Assembly: GCA_023395515.1 (NCBI GenBank) | Contig: JAEWZB010000025.1 | Location: 1 to 39,762, forward strand | From: Bacillota bacterium | Lineage (GTDB): Bacteria; Bacillota; Syntrophomonadia; Syntrophomonadales; Syntrophomonadaceae | Length of the DNA: 39,762 nt | Reading direction: 5' to 3' | In this document: positions 33,603-39,762 of the stretch, piece after piece | How positions within the stretch are numbered: position 1 is the first letter of the stretch | Layout: the number at the start of each line of letters is the position of its first letter | The notes under the pieces: generated by a model | What the model saw: only the letters and a program-made list of their open reading frames with translations | Database searches by the model: none | Told to the model about the DNA's origin: nothing | Position numbers and translations under genes: made by a program

Positions 33603-34649
33603 TTAGATTACTAAGAAGCTTACCCCGAAAGTAGAGCCTTTGCCCACTTCACTATCTACAAATACTTCTCCCCCATGAGATTCAACAATATGCTTGACAA
33701 TGGCCAAACCTAAGCCGGTTCCGCCTCTTTCCCGGGACCGGGCTTTGTCCACCCGGTAAAAGCGTTCAAATACCCGGGGAATACTATCATGGGGAATCCC
33801 CATACCTGTATCGGTAATAGTAGTAAGTACTCTGCTGTCCCGGCGGCGGCAACGAATAATTATTTTACCATTAGGGGGCGTATATTTTATAGCATTATCT
33901 AAAAGGTTTATTAAAACTTGCCCTAATAAGTCTTCATCAGCCACTATCATAGGCAAGGCATGAGCTGAAATTAATTCCACATGCAGACCCTTTTCACTTA
34001 TTTGCGGCCCTAATATATTCATAACGGAGCGCACCGACCTTTGAATGCAAACTGGCTGGGGATGAATAATTTTTTCTTTTGATTCAATGGAAGAAAGCGT
34101 CAGCAAATCTTCAATAAGCCGGCTAAGTCTATCAGTTTCCGCATCAATAATAGATAAAAAACGGCGGCAAGTAACACTATTTTCCATGGCTCCATCTAAT
34201 AAGGTTTCTACAAAACCCTTAATGGAGGTTAAAGGGGTTCTCAATTCGTGAGATACATTACCTACAAACTGGGATCTCATTTGATCGAAATTCCTGGCAT
34301 CAGTTACATCATGGAAAACTGCTACCGCACCTTCGATAACCGATTGTTCATTTTTTATGGGTGACACATGCACCCTAAAGGTTTGGGTATTAGGGCTGAT
34401 CACTGTTTCCGTAAATACCTCATTACCATTACTTAATACATCAATGATCATCTGGTTAATTTTTAAATCAGTATTTATCTTACATAATAGATTACCGACT
34501 AATCCGCCTTCTCTAACTAGAAACAGACTTTCCGCCGCCTTATTGGCCATAATAATGCGGCCGTCAATATTAAATAGAATTACGGCGTCAATCATACTGC
34601 CAAGTATGGTCTTAACCTGGTATTTATCCTGAATCATCGCCAACACCAC
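33603..34649 (-). CDS. PhoR-like sensor histidine kinase lacking membrane segments
   Basis: A 348-residue histidine kinase. It begins directly with a PAS domain (about residues 12-115), then HisKA with phospho-acceptor H134 in NVSHELRTPLTSIKG. The HATPase domain carries N, G1 and G2 boxes (DNAIKYTPPNG, TDTGMGIPHDSI, GGTGLGLAIVKHIVE). Unlike PhoR of Bacillus it has no transmembrane or extracellular region, so it is probably cytoplasmic. Only 86 bp separate it from the response regulator, so no upstream sensor module is hidden. GTG start with AAGGTG upstream; GTG at 34646 is equally possible. Partner is the phoP-like gene; phosphate sensing is inferred from the pairing type only. Confidence 0.87.
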   Translation of the reverse strand: MVLAMIQDKYQVKTILGSMIDAVILFNIDGRIIMANKAAESLFLVREGGLVGNLLCKINTDLKINQMIIDVLSNGNEVFTETVISPNTQTFRVHVSPIKNEQSVIEGAVAVFHDVTDARNFDQMRSQFVGNVSHELRTPLTSIKGFVETLLDGAMENSVTCRRFLSIIDAETDRLSRLIEDLLTLSSIESKEKIIHPQPVCIQRSVRSVMNILGPQISEKGLHVELISAHALPMIVADEDLLGQVLINLLDNAIKYTPPNGKIIIRCRRRDSRVLTTITDTGMGIPHDSIPRVFERFYRVDKARSRERGGTGLGLAIVKHIVESHGGEVFVDSEVGKGSTFGVSFLVI

Positions 34650-34735
34650 TTACACCTTCTTTAATATGTACTAACCGTCCATAATGTCCCCTCTGCCCGC
34701 GGGATAATGAACCTTAAGAACCTGATTAGAAAACT

Positions 34736-35446
34736 TTATTGATTCTCAATAAATCTATATCCTACCCCCCGCACCGTCTCTATATAAATAGGGTTAATAG
34801 AATCATCTTCTAGCTTTTGCCTTAAATGTCTTATATGCACATCAACTGTACGGGTATCTCCCGAATATTCATATCCCCAAACCTTTTCCAACAATGCTTC
34901 CCGGGTAAAAACCCGGCCTTGGTTTAAAGCTAATATCCTTAAGAGCTCAAATTCTTTAGGAGTTAAATCCAGCTTTTCTTCTCCGACAAAAACTTCATAT
35001 TTATCTGGTACAATAATGACATCGCGAAAAACATAAGCTTTTTTACCCACTGATTTCTCCGCTTCCAAAATCTTCAGCGCTCTTAATCTAGCTTTAACTC
35101 GGGCTACCATTTCCCGTGGGCTAAAAGGTTTTTTAATATAATCATCAGCCCCCATTTCCAATCCTAATACAGTATCAAACTCGTCTCCTTTGGCCGTAAG
35201 CATTATAATGGGAATCTTGTGCAATTCCGGGGACTGTTTTAAAGTTCGGCATACCTCTAATCCGTCCATATTAGGCAGCATAATATCTAATATAATGAGA
35301 TCAGGATATTCTGATTCCACTATTTCTATAGCTTTCAAACCATCATAAGCTACTAAAACTTTATAACCCTCTTTTTCCAGATTAAATTTAACTAATTCCA
35401 CTATATAGGTTTCATCATCTACCACCAATATTCTAGCTCCCGACAA
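34736..35446 (-). CDS. PhoP/PhoB-like OmpR-family response regulator
   Basis: A 236-residue response regulator: N-terminal receiver with ILVVDDETY, phospho-acceptor D54 in LIILDIMLPNMDG and TAK near position 84. A C-terminal OmpR winged helix follows with LTPKEFELLRIL and TRTVDVHIRHLRQKLED and ends in VRGVGYRF. TTG start with GAGGTG 5 nt upstream. The cognate kinase follows downstream. The set of DNA targets is unknown; phosphate starvation control is the family default, not shown here. Confidence 0.9.
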   Translation of the reverse strand: MSGARILVVDDETYIVELVKFNLEKEGYKVLVAYDGLKAIEIVESEYPDLIILDIMLPNMDGLEVCRTLKQSPELHKIPIIMLTAKGDEFDTVLGLEMGADDYIKKPFSPREMVARVKARLRALKILEAEKSVGKKAYVFRDVIIVPDKYEVFVGEEKLDLTPKEFELLRILALNQGRVFTREALLEKVWGYEYSGDTRTVDVHIRHLRQKLEDDSINPIYIETVRGVGYRFIENQ

Positions 35447-35455
35447 ATTATCACC

Positions 35456-36271
35456 TCAATAACTTAACCCGATTATGGCTGCCATTCTTCCGGTTTGGCC
35501 TTTATCCCTGCGGTATGAATAAAAGTCATTAATATGGCAAGAAGTACACAAATTGCTGGTTATTATATGGTCTTCCTTAATACCCATCTGCAGCAGTACT
35601 TGTCGATTAGTGTTCTCCAAATCCCAAAAAAACCCTTTTTTATCTTCTGTTAAGATATTATTTAACTGCTTAAACTCCTTTTGCACCTTTGAAGCTAACT
35701 CCGCATTTATTTCAAAACAGCACTTGCCGATACCCGGGCCGATAAATATCAGCAAATCTTCTATATCAGTACCAAACTTATCCCGCATGGTTTGGGCAGT
35801 TATGGCTCCAATCCTGCCCATAGTTCCTTTCCAGCCACTATGAGCTATTCCTATTACCCTTTTAGAGGGGTCGAATAGATACAGAGGATAACAATCAGCA
35901 TAAAAAGTAGCTAGAAATAGGTGAGGAACATTAGTCACCATTGCATCTATACCCTTTAAGGCGGTGGAAAAATCATAAGCTCCCTTGCCTATATCTTCCT
36001 TATTAATAACCGCAACTTCCGTGCCATGAACTTGCTCACCACAAACTATATTAGCTAAAGCACTATTTAACCCTTTCAGAACTAATTCCCGGTTTCTAAT
36101 CACCCTATCTTTATCATCACCTACATGCAGTCCCATATTAAGACTATAAAACTCATCTTGGCTAAAGCCTCCGCTTCTGGCGGTAAAGGCAGTCATTACC
36201 CCCATTTCCGCCCAATCAGGAATATTTATATATCTAACTTCATTATAATTATTCCATTTCCATCTATCCAT
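35456..36271 (-). CDS. pgeF: PgeF/YlmD (YfiH)-family multicopper oxidase-like peptidoglycan editing factor
   Basis: A 271-residue protein of the YfiH family, described as polyphenol oxidase/laccase, purine nucleoside phosphorylase or a peptidoglycan editing factor. The three metal ligands of the family are visible: H82 in GEQVHGTEV, C127 in YADCYPLYLFDP and H144 in IGIAHSGWKGT. GAGAGG precedes the ATG. It lies upstream of phoP, replacing the usual direct ylmD-ylmE adjacency. Which activity matters in vivo cannot be told from the sequence. Confidence 0.9.
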   Translation of the reverse strand: MDRWKWNNYNEVRYINIPDWAEMGVMTAFTARSGGFSQDEFYSLNMGLHVGDDKDRVIRNRELVLKGLNSALANIVCGEQVHGTEVAVINKEDIGKGAYDFSTALKGIDAMVTNVPHLFLATFYADCYPLYLFDPSKRVIGIAHSGWKGTMGRIGAITAQTMRDKFGTDIEDLLIFIGPGIGKCCFEINAELASKVQKEFKQLNNILTEDKKGFFWDLENTNRQVLLQMGIKEDHIITSNLCTSCHINDFYSYRRDKGQTGRMAAIIGLSY

Positions 36272-36321
36272 GTGTTAAAACCTCTCATATTGGCTTAAAA
36301 TATACTAAAGGAGTTGATTAT

Positions 36322-36651
36322 ATGAATTGCCCTAAATGCCAGCAAGAAATAATATATAACCATATTGAAACATGTCCGAACTGCGGTTGCAAGTTAAACC
36401 CAACTAATTGGGCCGTTGTTACTAAAGAATATCCACCTAATGACTTAGTTATAGAAAGCTTGCTTAAATCGGCCGGCATACCGGTACAAGTAACCAGAAG
36501 AGAAGTATCCGGGTTTCCGGTGGCAATTGGCCCCTTAGCTGAAGTGAAAATTTTAGTGCCTAGCTCATTAGCCGAAGATGCTAAAACTATTATTACTGAT
36601 TTTAATAATAACCTTAACCAAGACACTCAACCTCCAAAGGAGGAGACTTAA
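36322..36651 (+). CDS. Zinc-ribbon plus DUF2007 small protein
   Basis: A 109-residue protein. An N-terminal zinc ribbon (C3, C6, C18, C21 in CPKC and CPNC) is followed by a DUF2007-like region (about residues 30-95) resembling the small ferredoxin-fold 'signal transducing' proteins that often accompany other genes. AAGGAG precedes the ATG. The stop codon is directly followed by the GTG start of the next gene, so the two are coupled. Function is unknown. Confidence 0.72.
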   Translation: MNCPKCQQEIIYNHIETCPNCGCKLNPTNWAVVTKEYPPNDLVIESLLKSAGIPVQVTRREVSGFPVAIGPLAEVKILVPSSLAEDAKTIITDFNNNLNQDTQPPKEET

Positions 36652-37479
36652 GTGCTAACCATAAGTGAAATTGCGGCTAAATATAGTATTAGCTACCAGC
36701 AGGTAAATGACTTAGTTGATTATGGTTTTTTACCAGTTACCCACACTAAACGTACTCCTTACAAAGGGGTTAAATTGTTTTTTGCTGAATCAGACCTTAT
36801 TAAACTGGATGTTCCCTCAGCTCTGGCCGAGATTAACGACTTAAAAAAACAAGGCATAAAAAAAAGTGACAATTATGATTTTAAAAAAGTTATCCGGGTA
36901 ATAAACTATTACGATAGATTTCTAGATAATATTGCTTATCATCCTGACCGTAAATTACTGGAAACTTCATTTTACCTGTTTCATTTAAACCATTATGCCA
37001 AAAAATATACGGAAATGAGCAGCAACCTTTATAGTCTTAAAAATAAGGTTATCAAAAAGATGTACCTCACTAACCCTGAGGTAGTTACGGTAAAATACTT
37101 AGTGGGACCCGACCGTAAAAAAGTCTGGTTATGTGATGATTGCAAAGAATCTGCCCGGTTGGCAGGAATGAGCTATATCTCCTTTCTGCGTAAAGAATAC
37201 TATTGCCCTAAATGTTTTGTGCAATCGGTAGAGAAGGAATACTATTCTTTAGTAGAATTTATAATTGCCGCCTCTGATTATCATTTTTATTTTCATCTAC
37301 CCCGCATTACCGCTCAAAAGTGGATGGCAGATATTAATAAAATCCCCCAGGAGGTAAGAGAAACAGGCCGGTCAGATGATAAGATGTACTTATACGGCAG
37401 GCAAATCGGTAGAATCGAGGAAAGAGTTTTCCCCTTGAACATGATTGTGGAAAAACTGGAAAGCTATATAGCTTCTTAA
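36652..37479 (+). CDS. Unrecognised protein with HTH-like N-terminus and C2-C2 zinc motif
   Basis: A 275-residue protein I do not recognise. Residues 1-25 (LTISEIAAKYSISYQQVNDL) resemble a DNA-binding helix-turn-helix; a lysine-rich region follows. Near residues 160-190 two pairs of cysteines, CDDC and CPKC (C161, C164, C185, C188), are spaced like a zinc ribbon. The C-terminal third is helical with RITAQKWMADINK. Start GTG directly after the upstream stop, with AAAGGAGG 8 nt before it. A regulatory or nucleic-acid-binding role is a guess; the coupled DUF2007 gene suggests shared function. It ends at a strong hairpin. Confidence 0.6.
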   Translation: MLTISEIAAKYSISYQQVNDLVDYGFLPVTHTKRTPYKGVKLFFAESDLIKLDVPSALAEINDLKKQGIKKSDNYDFKKVIRVINYYDRFLDNIAYHPDRKLLETSFYLFHLNHYAKKYTEMSSNLYSLKNKVIKKMYLTNPEVVTVKYLVGPDRKKVWLCDDCKESARLAGMSYISFLRKEYYCPKCFVQSVEKEYYSLVEFIIAASDYHFYFHLPRITAQKWMADINKIPQEVRETGRSDDKMYLYGRQIGRIEERVFPLNMIVEKLESYIAS

Positions 37480-37481
37480 TA

Positions 37482-37521
37482 GCAGGGGTATTGATACCAA
37501 GGCGTCAATACCTCTGCCCCT
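37482..37521 (+). terminator. Hairpin terminator after the 275-residue gene
   Basis: GCAGGGGTATTGA pairs with TCAATACCTCTGC over 13 bp with one G·T pair and is followed by CCCCTTT. It may also limit read-through into the convergent nrdR gene. Confidence 0.7.
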
Positions 37522-37528
37522 TTAACCC

Positions 37529-37978
37529 TTATTTCTTAAGCTGTTCAATAGTTTTAATAAAGCTGTTTAAATCGGTGAATTGACGGTAAACCGAAGCAAA
37601 TCTCACATAAGCTACCTCATCTAATTCCTGCAGCTTGTCCATAACTTTTTCGCCAATAATAATACTGCTTACTTCTCTTTCGAAAGAATCCCTTAGCTCC
37701 CGTTCTATTTCAGCTACTACCCGTTCCATTTTCTCCATACTAACGGGACGCTTTTCACAGGCTCGGGTAATACCGCTAAGTAACTTTTCCCGATCAAATT
37801 GTTCCCGTTCCCCGCTCTTTTTAATTACTAATAAAGGCCTTTCTTCCAGCCTTTCATAAGTAGTAAACCTCTTTTTACATAAATTGCATTCTCTCCTTCT
37901 TCTAATGGAGGAACCATCTTCACTGGAACGGGAGTCAATTACTCTGCTCTCAAATTCATTACAATAAGGGCACCTCAT
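37529..37978 (-). CDS. nrdR: Transcriptional repressor NrdR
   Basis: A 149-residue regulator of ribonucleotide reductase genes. The N-terminal zinc ribbon has C3, C6, C31 and C34 (CPYC and CNLC); the ATP-cone follows, with LLVIKKSGEREQFDREKLLSG. It binds NrdR boxes in nrd promoters in response to ATP/dATP. It may be read with the PRC-barrel gene 73 bp upstream. No nrd genes are in this window. Confidence 0.96.
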   Translation of the reverse strand: MRCPYCNEFESRVIDSRSSEDGSSIRRRRECNLCKKRFTTYERLEERPLLVIKKSGEREQFDREKLLSGITRACEKRPVSMEKMERVVAEIERELRDSFEREVSSIIIGEKVMDKLQELDEVAYVRFASVYRQFTDLNSFIKTIEQLKK

Positions 37979-38051
37979 CCGCTTCCCCCCTTGCTCTTAA
38001 AAAGCTACTTATGCCCTTATTATGAACAAATCTATACTTCAATTCAACTAT

Positions 38052-38342
38052 TTAGTAGTTTTCCTCATCTAATAGATACTCCCGCCGGTAAGTATCCATA
38101 TCATTGGCAATAGGTACTTCAACTAAAACTACATCCCGGCCGATCCGAATTATCTTATCCCAGGGTACAGTTATATCTTCCCGTTTGGAAAAAATACTGA
38201 AACCTCTGGTTCGTCCCGGCAGTATTAAGGAAATTACCCGCCCATTTTCTAAATCAAGGTCAATATCTATTATGTTACCTAGTTTTTTTCCATCTAAAAT
38301 ATTAATTACATCCCTCGCCCGTAAGTCAGAAATCTTTATCAC
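38052..38342 (-). CDS. YlmC/YmxH-family PRC-barrel protein
   Basis: A 96-residue PRC-barrel protein starting MIKISDLRARDVINILDGKK, the YlmC/YmxH pattern, with RVISLILPG and ITVPWDKIIRIGRDVVLVE. Proteins of this family are linked to sporulation in Firmicutes; the molecular role is unclear. GTG start with GAGGTG 5 nt upstream. It probably forms a two-gene unit with nrdR. Confidence 0.88.
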   Translation of the reverse strand: MIKISDLRARDVINILDGKKLGNIIDIDLDLENGRVISLILPGRTRGFSIFSKREDITVPWDKIIRIGRDVVLVEVPIANDMDTYRREYLLDEENY

Positions 38343-38504
38343 AATTTCACCTCTTTTACCATTACCCTTATAAGTCTATTTCTAATATATGATTGAGGAG
38401 ATAAAAACTTTCTCTTAACCTTACGGTTTAAGTAAAAGAAGGAGCAATACCTCATAAATCCACTTAAATTCCTGATATTCGCTCATGTTTGTCCGATTTG
38501 CCCT

Positions 38505-38532
38505 TAAATGTAAAGTTTAATAATTACGATAT
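38505..38532 (+). promoter_or_regulatory. Candidate sigma-D (sigma-28) flagellar promoter
   Basis: TAAA at 38505-38508 and TACGATAT at 38525-38532 are separated by 16 bp, close to the TAAA-N15-GCCGATAT consensus. It lies about 100 bp before flgG. A GGGC/GCCC and a GGTAC/GTACC hairpin lie between, without an identified role. Confidence 0.5.
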
Positions 38533-38632
38533 GGCTAATATGTTTCGGGCTGGACTCACAAGAGGGGCCCGCTTGGTACTGACTGATTGAGGTACCATTA
38601 ATAAATACTTCCTATTGAGGGGGATATATAAT

Positions 38633-39421
38633 ATGATGAGGGCTCTTTATACTGCCAGTACTGGTATGTATGCACAGCAATTAAATGTTGATACTATTGC
38701 ACACAACATGTCTAATGTTAATACTACTGGTTTTAAAAAACAGCGCATTGAATTTCAAGACCTGCTTTACCAGACTATTAAACGCCCCGCCGCTAACTTA
38801 GATACTATTCAGCCCGTTGGCCTTGATGTAGGCTTGGGAGTACGGCCTGCTGCCAGTAATACCCTATTTACCCAAGGAAATTTTCAGCCTACCGACCGAC
38901 TTCTAGATGTAGCTATTCAAGGTCAGGCCTTTTTTTGTGTAGAAGTACCAGGCCGCTATGAACCCCTTTATACTAGAGACGGCGCCTTTAAAATAGATTC
39001 TGAAGGTCAGCTGGTTACATCAGATGGCAGCTTATTATTAGGAGTAGATACTATCCCGGAGGAAGCCGCCGATACGGTTACCATTGAGAGAGACGGCCGG
39101 GTAACTTACAAGCTTCCCGATAACGATGAAATTGAAGAAGCCGGCCAATTAGAACTGGTAAAATTTATTAATCCGGCTGGTTTGCAAAAATTAGGCCGTA
39201 ATTTATATGATTGGACCCCCAATTCTGGTGACCCCATAGACTGGGACCCGGAAGAAGATAATACTGTTTCCTTGGAAGCAGGTTATTTAGAAATGTCTAA
39301 TGTGCAAATAGTAGAAGAAATGGTTTCCTTAATTACCGCCCAAAGAGCCTATGAGATTAACTCTAAGGTAATCCAGTCTTCCGATGAAATGTTGCAGACT
39401 GCCACCACTTTACGCAGATAG
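38633..39421 (+). CDS. flgG: Flagellar basal-body rod protein FlgG
   Basis: Distal rod subunit exported through the flagellar type III system. The 262-residue protein has the conserved N-terminal MRALYTASTGMYAQQLNVD and HNMSNVNTTGFKK, and the C-terminal coiled-coil YLEMSNVQIVEEMVSLITAQ with RAYEINSKVIQSSDEML. FlgF is a closely related alternative; the C-terminus favours FlgG. The frame opens at TTG 38615, but ATG at 38633 follows GAGGGGG and is chosen; the ATG three bases later is equally likely. Confidence 0.9.
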   Translation: MMRALYTASTGMYAQQLNVDTIAHNMSNVNTTGFKKQRIEFQDLLYQTIKRPAANLDTIQPVGLDVGLGVRPAASNTLFTQGNFQPTDRLLDVAIQGQAFFCVEVPGRYEPLYTRDGAFKIDSEGQLVTSDGSLLLGVDTIPEEAADTVTIERDGRVTYKLPDNDEIEEAGQLELVKFINPAGLQKLGRNLYDWTPNSGDPIDWDPEEDNTVSLEAGYLEMSNVQIVEEMVSLITAQRAYEINSKVIQSSDEMLQTATTLRR

Positions 39422-39433
39422 TGAGGTCATAGA

Positions 39434-39762
39434 ATGAAGATTGATAATTTAGGTAACAGCTTAGCTACTAATCACATGATGACTACTCTATCTAAAAGTC
39501 AGGAAACTAAGGATTTCGACCAGGAACTGAATAAGGCTTTACAGACTCAAGATAATAAAAAGCTATATGAAACTTGTGTGGAATTAGAAAGTGTTTTTAT
39601 AAGTAAAGTTTTAGATGCTATGCGGGCCAGTATTTCCCATAGTGATTTAATTCCCCGGGGCTTTGCCACGGAAACTTTTGAATCCATGCTTTATGAAGAA
39701 TATGCTAAAGAAATAAGTAAATCCAAATCAACCGGCATAGCAGATATATTATATAATCAACT
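39434..39762 (+). CDS. FlgJ-like rod-binding protein, partial (3' end outside window)
   Basis: At least 109 codons of a protein starting MKIDNLGNSLATNHMMTTLS. The region LYETCVELESVFISKVLDAMR and ESMLYEEYAKEIS matches the rod-binding domain of FlgJ (no peptidoglycan hydrolase domain is seen before the window ends). It helps rod assembly. GAGG precedes the ATG. It lies 12 bp after flgG, so both are probably in one operon. Confidence 0.85.
   Translation, partial: MKIDNLGNSLATNHMMTTLSKSQETKDFDQELNKALQTQDNKKLYETCVELESVFISKVLDAMRASISHSDLIPRGFATETFESMLYEEYAKEISKSKSTGIADILYNQ

Overview
The window looks like a chromosomal stretch from a low-GC, flagellated Gram-positive bacterium of the class Clostridia. 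The reasons are the gene string pgeF-phoP-phoR-yggS-sepF-proC-yggT-divIVA-ileS-lspA-rluD, the strong AGGAGG-type ribosome binding sites, the frequent TTG and GTG starts, and the flagellar rod genes. I cannot name a genus. Almost everything is ordinary chromosomal content; no prophage, plasmid, CRISPR array, rRNA or tRNA is visible.

Layout. 1-0.52 kb: a type II toxin-antitoxin pair (toxin cut by the window edge). 0.88-2.23 kb: rluD and lspA. 2.4-5.1 kb, + strand: an MFS and a MATE exporter. 5.1-10.7 kb, - strand: a YtpB-like terpene synthase with a polyprenyl diphosphate synthase, the MurT/GatD lipid II amidation pair and a GT4 glycosyltransferase. 10.75-11.56 kb: a TraR/DksA-type protein and a DUF5665 membrane protein. 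11.9-16.6 kb: UPF0210 and ACT-domain proteins and ileS, preceded by a ~210-nt leader that ends in a terminator hairpin. 17-20 kb: two tandem chemoreceptor paralogues with almost no extracellular domain. 20-23 kb: endonuclease III and a polar amino acid ABC transporter. 23-26.5 kb: a moxR-DUF58-DUF4129 operon. 27-28.9 kb: an EamA transporter and a metallo-beta-lactamase-fold hydrolase. 28.9-36.3 kb: divIVA, a U32 protein, yggT, proC, sepF, yggS, a phoR-like kinase, phoP and pgeF, all on the - strand. 36.3-37.5 kb: a DUF2007 protein and an unrecognised zinc-ribbon protein. 37.5-38.3 kb: nrdR and a YlmC/YmxH-type PRC-barrel protein. 38.6 kb to the end: flgG and a truncated flgJ-like gene.

The conserved backbone is the cell division and cell wall string known from Bacillus (ylmD-ylmE-sepF-ylmG-...-divIVA-ileS-ylyA-lspA-ylyB). 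Here its order is kept, but it is opened by several accessory cassettes.

The most interesting non-coding signal is a 209-bp element present twice (11669-11877 and 26672-26880). It is about 85% identical with no gaps, has perfect 17-bp terminal inverted repeats, and folds end to end. Several differences between the copies are paired substitutions that preserve base pairing. It is probably a structured RNA (the raiA motif is one untested candidate) or a hairpin-type mobile repeat. Other points of interest are a probable AUU start codon for the polyprenyl synthase, an ileS leader with a terminator but no canonical T-box, and short shared motifs upstream of paired genes.
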